Source of the DNA: Vogesella aquatica
GTDB taxonomy: Bacteria > Pseudomonadota > Gammaproteobacteria > Burkholderiales > Chromobacteriaceae
Length of the DNA stretch: 64,000 nt
Assembly: GCF_028548455.1 (NCBI RefSeq)
Contig: NZ_JAQQLF010000002.1
Location: forward strand, 124,001 to 188,000
Direction: 5' to 3'
Part shown: positions 47,020 through 56,676 of the stretch, one piece after another
Layout: the number at the start of each line of letters is the position of its first letter
Numbering within the stretch: position 1 is the stretch's first letter
Program-made: the position numbers and the translations under genes
The notes under the pieces: model-generated
The model's input: the letters and a program-made list of their open reading frames with translations, nothing else
What the model was told of the DNA's origin: nothing
The model's database searches: none

Positions 47020-47433
47020 ATGAAACGACTGCTTCTGATTCTGTCCCTGTTGTGGCTAGCCGGTTGTGCCACCTTGCAGGAGCTGGGTGGTGGCAATGCC
47101 GCTGCCGATACGCTGATGCGCGAGGCGCAACTGCTGGCGCCGCGTGTGGGCAAAGGCGAGCTGACCCGCGTGCAGGTGGCCGACAAGCTGGACGCGCTGC
47201 GCCAGCAGCAGGTTGGCCGCAATGCGGTGGACGATGACGTGTTCCGCACTTATCGACGCATCGCCCAGCAGCGCGACGCCGGCCAGGTCGATAGCGCCCG
47301 CGCGCAAAAACAGATGGAAGACCGTCTGGAGATGTGGCAACGCCGCTGGCCCGCGCTGCAAGACAAACCCGCCAACCCGGCTTTTACCCAATTTCTGCTC
47401 AAGCTCTACAGCCTGCCACCACTGCCGCGCTGA
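47020..47433 (+). CDS. Small lipoprotein, function unknown
   Basis: 137 residues from ATG 47020. The N-terminus MKRLLLILSLLWLAGC is a lipoprotein signal with Cys16 in the lipobox LAGC. The rest is helical, with a basic/acidic central stretch (QVADKLDALRQQQVGRN...VDSARAQKQMEDRLEMWQRRW). No family recognised. It runs directly into the YchJ-like gene (10 bases), so the two may be co-transcribed. Confidence 0.78.
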   Translation: MKRLLLILSLLWLAGCATLQELGGGNAAADTLMREAQLLAPRVGKGELTRVQVADKLDALRQQQVGRNAVDDDVFRTYRRIAQQRDAGQVDSARAQKQMEDRLEMWQRRWPALQDKPANPAFTQFLLKLYSLPPLPR

Positions 47434-47443
47434 TATCCGCATC

Positions 47444-47848
47444 ATGAAAAAAACGCCCGCCACCACCGGCTGCCATTGCGGCCAACCTTTGTCCTACGCC
47501 GCTTGCTGCGGCCGTTATCATCAAGGCGAGCAGCCCGCCCGCGCCGAGCAGCTGATGCGCTCGCGCTATAGCGCCTTCGTACTGCAGCTGGCGCCTTATC
47601 TGCTACAAAGCTGGGCCAGCGCCACGCGGCCCGCCGATCTCGACTTGAGCGCCGACGACGGCGTGAAGTGGCTGGGCCTGCAGGTGCTGGCTAGCGCACA
47701 GGGTGGCGAAGGCGATGAAACCGGTACAGTCGAGTTCGTGGCGCGCTACAAGGTGGGCGGCCGCGCTTACCGTCTGCATGAAACCAGCCGCTTCCGCCGT
47801 GAGGACGGTGCCTGGCGTTACATCGATGGCGACTTGCATGAGGGCTAG
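47444..47848 (+). CDS. YchJ-family protein with N-terminal SEC-C-like zinc motif
   Basis: 134 residues. The cysteine cluster CHCGQPLSYAACCGRYH at the N-terminus is a SEC-C-type zinc motif, followed by PARAEQLMRSRYSAFVLQLAPYLLQSW and GTVEFVARYKVGGRAYRLHETSRF, the core of the UPF0225/YchJ family with a cystatin-like fold. Function unknown. The CGQP residues are encoded over a full GCGGCCAACCTT motif (47478-47489). Confidence 0.9.
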   Translation: MKKTPATTGCHCGQPLSYAACCGRYHQGEQPARAEQLMRSRYSAFVLQLAPYLLQSWASATRPADLDLSADDGVKWLGLQVLASAQGGEGDETGTVEFVARYKVGGRAYRLHETSRFRREDGAWRYIDGDLHEG

Positions 47849-47867
47849 GGTGTTGACCTAAGTATTT

Positions 47868-47893
47868 GATAGTGATCATTTTTTATCACTATC
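47868..47893. promoter_or_regulatory. Perfect 9-base dyad upstream of the 102-residue gene
   Basis: GATAGTGAT (47868-47876) and ATCACTATC (47885-47893) are exact inverted repeats with an 8-base AT spacer, about 70 bases before the GTG start. A terminator of the upstream gene is the alternative, but no T-run follows the second arm. Confidence 0.4.
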
Positions 47894-47960
47894 GTGCTGG
47901 AAATGCTGGCCGCGTGTGCCATGCTGAAACGGGCGTCTGCCCGGAAAGCGGAGGTGACAC

Positions 47961-48269
47961 GTGAACGATACATTGCATGATTTCATTGCCCAGCTGGAAC
48001 GCCACCAGGCCGAAGGGCGCGACCTGGGCCAGCTGTTGTCCGTCGACCCGGTGCGCCAGCTGGCGTTACCGCTCAATCACCAGACTTGCAGCCAGCTGCG
48101 TGCCATGGCGCAGGTGTTCCAGTGCGACGAGGCCTTGCTGGCATCGGCTATTCTGGCCGGGGCGTTGCGACACATGCAGCAGCATCTGGACGAAGACCTG
48201 GACGCGCTGGCCAGGCTGGCGCGCGAGGCGCTGGACAGCCCGTGCCAGGCCGCCAGCGAAGCCATTTAG
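47961..48269 (+). CDS. Small hypothetical protein, all-helical
   Basis: 102 residues starting at GTG 47961, supported by a strong GGAGGTG eight bases upstream. The protein is predicted helical throughout, with two cysteines (Cys43 and Cys95 regions) and an acidic segment HLDEDLDALARLAREAL. No family recognised. Its stop overlaps the stop of the convergent ohrR gene by four bases. The dyad at 47868-47893 lies in its upstream region. Confidence 0.7.
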   Translation: MNDTLHDFIAQLERHQAEGRDLGQLLSVDPVRQLALPLNHQTCSQLRAMAQVFQCDEALLASAILAGALRHMQQHLDEDLDALARLAREALDSPCQAASEAI

Positions 48270-48709
48270 CCCGGCTTGCCCTGCAGCAGCATGGTCAGTT
48301 GCTGCAGGGTCTGGCGCAGCAGCGCCGATTCTGCCTCGCGCCCCTCTGCTCCGTAGCGGCAGCGCATGGCCTGCGGGATGGCGGCGGCCTTTTCCTCCAG
48401 CGCCTTGCCGGTGTCGCTCAGCCACACTTCTACCCGCCGTTCATCGTCGCTGGCGCGCCGCCGCCGCAGCAGGCCGGCGGCCTCCAGTCGTTTCAGTAGC
48501 GGTGTCAGCGTACCGGAATCTAGCAGCAAGCGTTCGCCCAGCTGTTTGACGCTGGCACCGTCTTGCTCCCATAGCACCAGCAGCACCAGATATTGCGGGT
48601 AGGTCAGCCCCAGCTCGCCCAGCAGCGGCTGGTAGGCCTGCGTCATGCTGCGGCTGGCCGCGTATAGCGCAAAGCACAGCTGGCGGTCCAGTTGCAGTTC
48701 CGGCGTCAT
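48266..48709 (-). CDS. ohrR: OhrR-type MarR-family redox regulator
   Basis: 147 residues from ATG 48709 (MTPELQLDRQLCFALYAASRSMTQAYQPLL). The cysteine in QLCFALYAASR (Cys12) is the peroxide-sensing residue of OhrR proteins, which leave DNA when it is oxidised by organic hydroperoxides. The winged helix (LLLDSGTLTPLLKRLEAAGLLRRRRASDDERRVEVWLS) is intact. The start overlaps the end of gpx by four bases, so the two form an operon, and the putative operator at 49209 would allow autoregulation. Confidence 0.92.
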   Translation of the reverse strand: MTPELQLDRQLCFALYAASRSMTQAYQPLLGELGLTYPQYLVLLVLWEQDGASVKQLGERLLLDSGTLTPLLKRLEAAGLLRRRRASDDERRVEVWLSDTGKALEEKAAAIPQAMRCRYGAEGREAESALLRQTLQQLTMLLQGKPG

Positions 48710-49182
48710 AGCAGGCGCTCGATCTCGCTGCGCAGTGCTTCCGGCGTGGTGCGCGGGCCGAAGCGGCCAACCACTTGGCCCTGGCGATTCACCAGGAACT
48801 TGGTGAAATTCCACTTGATGGCACGGGTGCCCAGAATGCCGGCTTTTTGCTGTTTCAGGTATTGCCACAGCGGGTGGGCATTGGCGCCGTTAACGTCGAT
48901 CTTGGCCGCCATCCTGAAGCTGACGCCGTAGTTTTTCTGGCAAAAGCTGCCAATGGCTTCGGCTGCGCCGGGTTCCTGCTTGCCAAACTGGTTGCAGGGA
49001 AAGCCGATCACGGCCAGGCCCTGGTCGCCCAGCTCACGGTGCAGTGCTTCCAGGCCTTCGTACTGGTAGGTAAAGCCGCATTCGCTGGCGGTGTTAACCA
49101 GCAGCAGCACCTTGCCCTGGTAGTCGGCCAGCTGGATATCGCCGCCTGGCAGGGCTGGGACGCGGTATTGGTAGATGGACAT
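48706..49182 (-). CDS. gpx: Glutathione peroxidase family protein (Cys-type)
   Basis: 158 residues. Thiol peroxidase with the GPx tetrad: Cys35 in NTASECGFTYQYEGLEAL, Gln in GFPCNQFGKQEPG, and Trp/Asn in IKWNFTKFLV. Bacterial members usually draw electrons from thioredoxin rather than glutathione. It is first in an operon with ohrR. OhrR more often controls Ohr; here the controlled peroxidase appears to be a GPx. The upstream region contains an OhrR-like dyad. Confidence 0.95.
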   Translation of the reverse strand: MSIYQYRVPALPGGDIQLADYQGKVLLLVNTASECGFTYQYEGLEALHRELGDQGLAVIGFPCNQFGKQEPGAAEAIGSFCQKNYGVSFRMAAKIDVNGANAHPLWQYLKQQKAGILGTRAIKWNFTKFLVNRQGQVVGRFGPRTTPEALRSEIERLL

Positions 49183-49208
49183 AGTGTTATTTCGATTTTA
49201 GGAAATTA

Positions 49209-49222
49209 AATTGTACACAATT
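49209..49222. promoter_or_regulatory. Probable OhrR operator upstream of gpx-ohrR
   Basis: AATTGT-AC-ACAATT is a perfect dyad 27 bases before the gpx start in AT-rich DNA. OhrR boxes are built of TACAATT/AATTGTA half-sites, and this site reads almost the same on the minus strand. The operon encodes an OhrR-type regulator, which supports autoregulation. Confidence 0.6.
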
Positions 49223-49363
49223 AAATATGCCAAAAAAAGAGCGAAGCGGCAAGGGGGAACCACAACGCTCATAAGAAACGGCTTGCTGTGCCCAGGGCGA
49301 GCATTGATTGACGCGCCCTGATTTCATCCTAGACCAGACGCCAGAAATTGCGAGTATTGATCC

Positions 49364-49392
49364 AAAACAAAAAACGCGGCCGGGGCCGCGTT
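49364..49392 (-). terminator. Terminator of dcd
   Basis: Stem AACGCGGCC / GGCCGCGTT with a GG loop (49373-49392). On the minus strand it is followed by a T-rich run. Confidence 0.88.
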
Positions 49393-49412
49393 GTGCTGGT
49401 GTGCTGGTTGGT

Positions 49413-49982
49413 TCAAGGGCGGGGCAGGGTAACGCCAACCTGGCCCATGTATTTGCCGGCACGGTCTTTGTACGACACGTCGCAGATTTCGTCCGACTCG
49501 AAGAACAGCACCTGGGCCACGCCTTCGTTGGCGTAGATCTTGGCAGGCAGCGGGGTGGTGTTGGAAAACTCCAGTGTGACGTAGCCTTCCCATTCCGGCT
49601 CGAACGGGGTCACGTTCACGATAATGCCGCAACGGGCGTAGGTAGACTTGCCCAGGCACACGGTCAGTACCGAGCGCGGGATGCGGAAATACTCCACGGT
49701 ACGCGCTAGCGCAAAGCTGTTGGGCGGGATGATGCAGTAGCCCTTGCCGGAGACTTCTACAAACGAATCCGGGTCGAAGTTTTTCGGGTCGACGATGGTG
49801 CTGTTGATATTGGTGAACACCTTGAACTCGTCCGCGCAGCGGATATCGTAGCCGTAGCTGGAGGTGCCGAACGAGATCACCTTTTCGCCGTTCACGTTCT
49901 TGACCTGGTCGTACACAAACGGCTCGATCATGCCGTGTTGTTCGGCCATGCGGCGAATCCACTTGTCGGATTTGATGGTCAT
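49413..49982 (-). CDS. dcd: dCTP deaminase
   Basis: 189 residues. Converts dCTP to dUTP for thymidylate synthesis. Family motifs: [22 protein letters not shown] at the start, [15 protein letters not shown], and the nucleotide-binding [43 protein letters not shown], where GKSTYARCG provides the catalytic region and Glu in EPEWEG. The mono-functional deaminase form is indicated by the length. Monocistronic. Confidence 0.97.
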   Translation of the reverse strand: MTIKSDKWIRRMAEQHGMIEPFVYDQVKNVNGEKVISFGTSSYGYDIRCADEFKVFTNINSTIVDPKNFDPDSFVEVSGKGYCIIPPNSFALARTVEYFRIPRSVLTVCLGKSTYARCGIIVNVTPFEPEWEGYVTLEFSNTTPLPAKIYANEGVAQVLFFESDEICDVSYKDRAGKYMGQVGVTLPRP

Positions 49983-50284
49983 CGTATTGTTCTCTTTCGG
50001 GCTGGCTTTCAGTTGGCTGGATTTTACTGGTACACACGCGTAGGCGCTACCTTGCCATGCCTTGGCCTGATAGTGGGTGGATGCGGCCTTGTGATGCAGT
50101 GGCTATTGTTTTAAGTGCTTTAATTTTGTCATTATTGGCATTTAATGTCTTATTGGTGCGTATGATTGGTGGCGAATTGAATATTGTTGCGAATAATTCG
50201 CAAAAATGTACCATGACAGCCTGGGCGGCCTGTACTAGAATCCGCCTATTCGAATCATGACCAAGTATTACAGGGGCAAACACC
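49983..50284. other. Divergent intergenic region between dcd and bfr
   Basis: About 300 bases with no believable gene. The part from 50100 to 50215 is strongly AT-rich for this genome and contains the dyad listed next. TACTAGAAT near 50233 could be part of the bfr -10. Confidence 0.55.
50188..50202. promoter_or_regulatory. Dyad upstream of bfr
   Basis: TGCGAA-TAA-TTCGCA, perfect six-base arms, about 85 bases before the bfr start. A further GCGAATT lies 17 bases to the left (50172-50178). An iron-responsive regulator site is possible, but it does not match a classical Fur box (GATAAT repeats). Confidence 0.35.
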
Positions 50285-50773
50285 ATGCAAGGCCATCCAA
50301 AGATCATCGCGCTGCTTAACGACTTGCTGGCAGAAGAGCTATCTGCTGCCGACCAGTATTTTGTTCACGCCGAGATGTATAAAGACTGGGGCCTGAACAA
50401 GCTGTTTGCCCGCATCGACCACGAACGCGAGGACGAGCTGGAACACGCCCGCACCCTGATCGCCCGCATCCTGTTCCTGGGCGGCAAACCCAACGTGGCC
50501 AAGCGTGTGCCCATCGTGATCGGTGATGACGTACCGTCGATGCTGAAAAGCGACCTGGACGTGGAATACCGCGTGGCGGCTGCACTGAAAGACGTGATCG
50601 CCGTCTGCGAGCAGGAGCGCGACTACATCACCCGCGAACAGCTGATGGTGCTGCTGGAAGAAACCGAAAACGACCACGCCCACTGGCTGGAACAGCAAAT
50701 CAAGCTGATCGACCTGGTGGGCCTGGCCAACTACCAGCAATCGCAAATGGCAGGCGACATCAGCGCCAGCTAA
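50285..50773 (+). CDS. bfr: Bacterioferritin subunit lacking the haem-ligand methionine
   Basis: 162 residues (MQGHPKIIALLNDLLAEELSAADQYFVHAEMYKDWGL). The ferroxidase ligands are in place: Glu18, Glu51, His54, Glu94, and the C-terminal Glu128/His131 pair (one residue later than in E. coli). The haem-binding Met52 of E. coli Bfr is Leu52 here (DELEHA instead of DEMKHA). This is the type known from two-subunit bacterioferritins, such as in Pseudomonas and Neisseria, where one chain oxidises iron and the other binds haem. The second chain is not next to this gene. Closed by a terminator. Confidence 0.95.
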   Translation: MQGHPKIIALLNDLLAEELSAADQYFVHAEMYKDWGLNKLFARIDHEREDELEHARTLIARILFLGGKPNVAKRVPIVIGDDVPSMLKSDLDVEYRVAAALKDVIAVCEQERDYITREQLMVLLEETENDHAHWLEQQIKLIDLVGLANYQQSQMAGDISAS

Positions 50774-50811
50774 GCCCTGGCGGCCACCGTGTGCGGCCAA
50801 CCTTGCCCGAT

Positions 50812-50841
50812 ACCCTGCCTGCCACTGCACGCAGGGTTTTT
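50812..50841 (+). terminator. Terminator after bfr
   Basis: Stem ACCCTGC / GCAGGGT with a 12-base loop and T5. A GCGGCCAACCTT motif lies just upstream (50793-50804). Confidence 0.82.
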
Positions 50842-50922
50842 CATTGCACCATGTTTGAAATAATTGAAACACACGCTGTGCCGCTTTCTGTTAAACCTGA
50901 TGGCAAAAACAGGGAGACGACA

Positions 50923-51663
50923 ATGGACGACAGGCATGCCGTGCTGATTGTGGACGACGAAGCCGACATCCGCGACTGGCTGGCCGAGCTGCTGCAGGAT
51001 TGCGGCTACGCGGCGGTGGGCGCGGCCAACGGTCGCGACATGCAGGCGGCGCTGCAGCAGCACACTTTTGCGCTGGTGGTGCTGGATCTGCGGCTAAAAG
51101 GTGAAGACGGCCTGCAGCTGGCGCGCACGCTGCGAGCACAGTCGGCGGTGCCCATCATCATGATGAGTGGCAAAGGCGACGAAACCGACCGTGTGCTGGG
51201 GCTGGAGCTGGCCGCCGACGACTACCTGACCAAGCCGTTTTCCGGCCGCGAATTCCTGGCGCGGGTGCGCGCCGCGCTGCGCCGTGCCACCGAGCTGTCG
51301 CTGCCCATGCTGCGCAAGCCGGGCGAGGCGCACGAGTGCTACTGCTTTCACGACTGGATTCTGGACGCTACCGCACGCGAGCTGCGCCATAGCCGTGGCG
51401 GCGAGCCGTGCCCGCTCACCCAGGGCGAATACGCGCTGTTGGCCGCACTGGTGCGCCACCCCGGCCGGGTGTGGAGCCGCGAACAGCTGCTGGAGCAAAC
51501 CCGCGGCCTGGACACCGAGGTATTCGACCGCACCATCGATGTGCTGATCCTGCGCCTGCGCCGCAAGATCGAACCCAACCCGCGCCTGCCGGCGCTGATC
51601 TGTACCGAACGCGGCGCCGGTTATGTGTTTCGCGCCAGCGTCAGCAAAACCCAGAGCACATGA
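50923..51663 (+). CDS. OmpR-family response regulator
   Basis: 246 residues from ATG 50923 with AGGGAG upstream; the longer open frame from 50791 crosses the bfr terminator. The receiver has Asp10-Asp11 (IVDDEADIRDW), phospho-acceptor Asp55 (VVLDLRLKGEDG) and Lys in TKPFSGREF. The winged helix at the C-terminus (LTQGEYALLAALVRHPGRVWSREQLLEQTRGLDTEVFDRTIDVLILRLRRKIE) is of OmpR/PhoB type. It overlaps the sensor gene by four bases. The neighbouring alpha-glucoside locus is a possible target. Confidence 0.94.
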   Translation: MDDRHAVLIVDDEADIRDWLAELLQDCGYAAVGAANGRDMQAALQQHTFALVVLDLRLKGEDGLQLARTLRAQSAVPIIMMSGKGDETDRVLGLELAADDYLTKPFSGREFLARVRAALRRATELSLPMLRKPGEAHECYCFHDWILDATARELRHSRGGEPCPLTQGEYALLAALVRHPGRVWSREQLLEQTRGLDTEVFDRTIDVLILRLRRKIEPNPRLPALICTERGAGYVFRASVSKTQST

Positions 51664-54245
51664 TTCCCACCCTGTTGCAACAGCTGCGTACCCAGCCTAT
51701 CCGTGCCCGGCTGCAGGCGGCTTTTGTCTTGCTGTTCGTGCTGATGCTGGTGGTGATCGTGGTCAGCATCAGCGCCATGCGCACTACGCTGGACACCCTC
51801 ACTGGCTTTCGCGAGGAAGTGATGCCCGAGCTGGCGCGGGTGCTGGAGCTGGCCGAGAAAGTATCGCAAATCGCTGCCATCGCGCCGTCGCTGGCCGATA
51901 GCTACGCGCCGGAAACACTGTCGCGTGACATCAACCGGCTGCAGGCGCTGACGCGCGAGATTCGCCAGCTATCGCAAAACCTGCCACCGGAAGCCGACCG
52001 CCAGCTGGCGGTCAGCAGCATGCTGGAAGGGGCAGAGCGCGACCTGTCGCAATTGCTGCTGCTATCGGCGCAGCGCCGCAGCAGCCAGCAAATCCTCAAC
52101 ATCTATATGGCGCGGCTGGACGAGCTGGGTGGCCGGCTGGCTACCCAGCACGCCGCCCAGGCGCGGCGCGCACCCACGCTGATTCCGCTATGGCAAACGC
52201 TGCTGGCGGTGCCGCTATCGCGCGACCGTGCCCGGCTGGGCGAGCTGCAAGCCAGCGCCGAGGCGCAGATGCTGGCCATGGCACGCCGTGGCGAAACAGC
52301 CCAGCTGCCAGACTGGCTGGTGGCGGAGCTGGAGGTGATGGTGCAAGCACCGCAAAACCTGTTCGAGCAGCAGCGCGAGCTGACCGAAAGCGGCGAGCGC
52401 ATTGCAGTACTGCTACAGCTGTACCGCAGCAATGCCGAGCACCTTAGCCGCCGTACCGCCAGCTATGTGCAGGCCATCCGCCAGCAGGCCGACGACCGCA
52501 GTGGCCAGATGGCCACCGAAATCCGTTCCGGCAGCAGCAGCGCCTTGCTGCTGGCCGCCATCGGCGTGGCCGTGGCGATGCTGGCCGCCGCCTATGTGCG
52601 GCGCGTGGCGCAGCGCATGCAAGCCATTTCCAGTGTGATGAGCCGGCTGGCCGGCGGCGATACCGGGCAGCTGACGCCGGCCACCGAGCAGGCCGATGAA
52701 ATCGGCGACCTGGCGCGCGCCTTCCAGGTATTCCGCGACAACCTGCTGGAAAAGCAGCGCCTGTCGCACGGTATCGAGGCGCAGCGCCGCCTGCTGCAGA
52801 CGGTATTTCGCAGCATGCACGACGGCCTGTCGGTGTATGACGAAGACGGCAAGCTGATGGTGTGGAACCCGCAGTTCCCGGCGCAGCTGGGCATGGCGCC
52901 CGATTGCCTGCACAGTGGCATGCCGTATACCGCGCTACGCGCCGCCATGCCAGCCGGCACGCGCTGGGAGGCGGTGGCCGGCGACACCGTGGCGCAGCCG
53001 GACGGCAGCCACCGCATCGCCAGCCACGCCGAGCTGCATCTGCCCGGCGGGCGCGTGCTGGAGTTCATGAGCCACGCTATGCCGGAAGGCGGCTGGGTGG
53101 CGGTATGCCGCGACGTCTCGGCGCGCCGCGCCGCCGAGGCGCAGCTGCAGCAGATGCAGAAAATGGAAGTACTGGGCCAGCTCACCGGCGGTGTGGCGCA
53201 CGACTTCAACAATATCCTGATCGCCATCCTGGGCAACCTGGAGCTGCTGGAGCAGCGCGCCGACCTGCCGGCCGAGGCGCGCCAGCGCCTGGAGCGTGCC
53301 CAGGCTGCGGCCAACAAGGCGGCGGCGCTTACCCGGCGGCTGCTGGCCTTTGCCCGCCGCCAGCCACTGTGTACCGAGCGCGTGGACGTGGGCGACATGC
53401 TGTACGAGATGCTGGATCTGGTGGAGTACAGCGTCAGCGACGGTATACGCGTTAGCGTGGACGCAGCGGAAGGCATGGTGGTGCAGGTAGACCGTGGCCA
53501 GCTGGAAAACGCCATCCTCAACCTGGCGTTGAATGCGGCGCAGGCGATGGGCGAGCACGGCAGCCTGCAGCTACGGGTGGGCCGCATCCAGCGAGATAGC
53601 CGCGACTGGGTGGCCATCAATGTGCAGGACGACGGGCCGGGCATTCCGCCCGAGGTGCTGCCGCACGTGCTGGAGCCGTTCTTCACCACCAAGGCGCAGG
53701 GCAAGGGCAGCGGGCTGGGGCTGTCCATCGTGTACGGCTTCGTGAAGCAAAGCGGTGGCGAGCTGGCCATCCACAGCCGCCAGGGCGAGGGTACCACCGT
53801 GTGCATCGAGCTGCCGGCAAGCGCTGGCCAGTGCAGCCCGCAAGCCTGCGCCAGTGCGCTGCCTGCGGTACTACCCGCCCGCCACGTGCTGTTGGTAGAG
53901 GACGACGCCGACGTGCGCGACACCGCACAGCAGCAGTTGGCCGCACTGGGCGCCCGCGTCAGCGTGTTTGCCAGCGAGGCGGCGCTGCTGGGCTGGCTAA
54001 CCGCCGGTGGCGAGGCCGACCTTGTGCTGTCCGACATCATGCTGGGCGAAGGCGGCGACGGCGTGCGGCTGTACCGCACGCTGCAGGTAGCCTACCCCGC
54101 GCTGCCGGTGGTGCTGACTTCCGGCTTGCCGCCCGAGCACCACGCCCGTCGCAGCGACTGGCCAGCCGGCGTACCGTTTCTGGCCAAGCCGTACCGCCGC
54201 GACGACCTGGCCCGCCTGTTGGCCTGGCAGGCGGCGGCACCATGA
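51660..54245 (+). CDS. Hybrid sensor histidine kinase (TM - sensor - TM - HAMP - PAS - HK - REC)
   Basis: 861 residues from ATG 51660. First membrane helix about 22-42 (AAFVLLFVLMLVVIVVSIS), a helical periplasmic sensor region of about 270 residues (TorS-like in layout), a second helix (ALLLAAIGVAVAMLAAAYV), HAMP, a PAS domain (TVFRSMHDGLSVYDEDGKLMVWNPQFPAQLG), HisKA with His514 in GGVAHDFNNILIAI, HATPase (GKGSGLGLSIVYGFVKQSGG), and a C-terminal receiver with Asp792 (VLSDIMLGEGG). It shares four bases with the response-regulator gene. There is no HPt in the operon, so relay from its receiver needs another protein. Confidence 0.92.
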   Translation: MIPTLLQQLRTQPIRARLQAAFVLLFVLMLVVIVVSISAMRTTLDTLTGFREEVMPELARVLELAEKVSQIAAIAPSLADSYAPETLSRDINRLQALTREIRQLSQNLPPEADRQLAVSSMLEGAERDLSQLLLLSAQRRSSQQILNIYMARLDELGGRLATQHAAQARRAPTLIPLWQTLLAVPLSRDRARLGELQASAEAQMLAMARRGETAQLPDWLVAELEVMVQAPQNLFEQQRELTESGERIAVLLQLYRSNAEHLSRRTASYVQAIRQQADDRSGQMATEIRSGSSSALLLAAIGVAVAMLAAAYVRRVAQRMQAISSVMSRLAGGDTGQLTPATEQADEIGDLARAFQVFRDNLLEKQRLSHGIEAQRRLLQTVFRSMHDGLSVYDEDGKLMVWNPQFPAQLGMAPDCLHSGMPYTALRAAMPAGTRWEAVAGDTVAQPDGSHRIASHAELHLPGGRVLEFMSHAMPEGGWVAVCRDVSARRAAEAQLQQMQKMEVLGQLTGGVAHDFNNILIAILGNLELLEQRADLPAEARQRLERAQAAANKAAALTRRLLAFARRQPLCTERVDVGDMLYEMLDLVEYSVSDGIRVSVDAAEGMVVQVDRGQLENAILNLALNAAQAMGEHGSLQLRVGRIQRDSRDWVAINVQDDGPGIPPEVLPHVLEPFFTTKAQGKGSGLGLSIVYGFVKQSGGELAIHSRQGEGTTVCIELPASAGQCSPQACASALPAVLPARHVLLVEDDADVRDTAQQQLAALGARVSVFASEAALLGWLTAGGEADLVLSDIMLGEGGDGVRLYRTLQVAYPALPVVLTSGLPPEHHARRSDWPAGVPFLAKPYRRDDLARLLAWQAAAP

Positions 54246-54387
54246 GCGATGTTGCAATTGTTAATGGCATCGGCATGGCGATGAAATTGCACATTAACGT
54301 TTCCGCGTTTACATGGCAGGGCGACGGCACGCAGCCGGCCTGCCTGGCCGCTGGCGTGCGGCCAACAATACAACGAGGAGACACAAG

Positions 54388-55662
54388 ATGAAAAAATCCA
54401 GCCTGATGCATACTGCCGTGCTGATGACCCTGGCTGCTGCTGCCCAGGCCGCGCCGCTGAAGATTTCCTGCGGTGCCGTGGGCCAGGAGCTGGAGCTGTG
54501 CAAGCAGTCGGTGGCCGAGTGGAGCAAGAAAACCGGCAACGACGTGCAGGTGGTATCCACCCCGAACGATTCCAACGAGCGCCTAGCGCTGTACCAGCAG
54601 ATTCTGGGCAGCGGCTCCGACAAGATCGACGTGTTCCAGATCGACGTGGTGTGGCCCGGCATCTTGGCCAACCATCTGCTGGACCTGAAACCGTACACCA
54701 ATGGCGCCGAGAAGCAGCACTTTGCCGGCATCGTCGGCAACAACACCATTGGCGGCCGCTTGCTGGCCATGCCGTGGTTTACCGACGCCGGCGTGCTGTA
54801 TTACCGCAAGGACCTGCTGGAGAAATACAAGCAGCCGGTACCCAAAACCTGGGAAGAGCTGACCGCCAGCGCCAAGAAAATCCAGGACGCCGAGCGCGCG
54901 GCCGGCAATGACAAGATGTGGGGCTATGTATGGCAAGGCCGTGCCTACGAAGGCCTGAGCTGCGATGCGCTGGAATGGGTGGTGAGCTACAAGGGCGGCA
55001 CCATCATTGACGCTGCCAGCGGCAAACCTACCATCAACAACCCGCAGGCGGTGAAGGCCCTGACCACCGCCGCCGGCTGGGTGGGCACCATCACGCCCAA
55101 AGCGGTGCTGAACTACGGCGAAGAAGAAGCACGCGGCGTGTTCCAGGCGGGTAATGCGGTATTCATGCGCAACTGGCCGTACGCCTGGGCGCTGGCGCAA
55201 AAACCGGATAGTGTGGTGAAAGACAAGGTCGGCGTGGTGGCGCTGCCCAAAGGCGGTGCCGACGGCCGCAACGCCGCCACGCTGGGTGGCTGGCAGCTGG
55301 CGGTGTCCAAGTACTCCAAGAACCAGAAGCTGGCGGCCGAGCTGGTGAACTATCTGACCAGCAGCAGCGTGCAGAAAATGCGTGCCATCAACGGTGCCTA
55401 CAACCCTACCATCTCGGCGCTGTACCGCGACCCGGACGTGCTGAAAGCCAACCCCTTCTTTGGCGAGCTGTACAACACCTTCACCAGCGCCGTGGGCCGC
55501 CCGTCCTCGGTATCGGCCGCCCGCTACAACCAGGTGAGCAACCAGTTCTGGAATGCCACCCACGACGTGCTGTCCGGCAAGACCGACGCCCAGACCTCGC
55601 TGGCGCAGCTGGACGCCCAGCTCAAGCGCCTGGCGCCGCAAGGCTTTAGCGCCGCCAAGTAA
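54388..55662 (+). CDS. ABC transporter sugar-binding protein, ThuE/AglE type
   Basis: 424 residues from ATG 54388 (MKKSSLMHTAVLMTLAAAAQAAPLKISCGAVGQELELCKQ), with GAGGAG upstream and a signal peptide cleaved near residue 22. The sequence GSGSDKIDVFQIDVVWPGILANHLLDLKPY is characteristic of trehalose/maltose/sucrose-binding proteins of rhizobial Thu and Agl systems. It is first of a run with two permeases, a GH13 glucosidase and an ATPase, so the ligand is an alpha-glucoside. The exact sugar cannot be read. Confidence 0.92.
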   Translation: MKKSSLMHTAVLMTLAAAAQAAPLKISCGAVGQELELCKQSVAEWSKKTGNDVQVVSTPNDSNERLALYQQILGSGSDKIDVFQIDVVWPGILANHLLDLKPYTNGAEKQHFAGIVGNNTIGGRLLAMPWFTDAGVLYYRKDLLEKYKQPVPKTWEELTASAKKIQDAERAAGNDKMWGYVWQGRAYEGLSCDALEWVVSYKGGTIIDAASGKPTINNPQAVKALTTAAGWVGTITPKAVLNYGEEEARGVFQAGNAVFMRNWPYAWALAQKPDSVVKDKVGVVALPKGGADGRNAATLGGWQLAVSKYSKNQKLAAELVNYLTSSSVQKMRAINGAYNPTISALYRDPDVLKANPFFGELYNTFTSAVGRPSSVSAARYNQVSNQFWNATHDVLSGKTDAQTSLAQLDAQLKRLAPQGFSAAK

Positions 55663-55736
55663 GCCCCTGCCTGCCCTGACCGGGGCGGCACCGGCTGCGG
55701 CCAACCCTGGCCGGCGCCCGCCCCGCGGAGAACCCT

Positions 55737-56675
<939 letters not shown>

Positions 56676-56676
56676 G

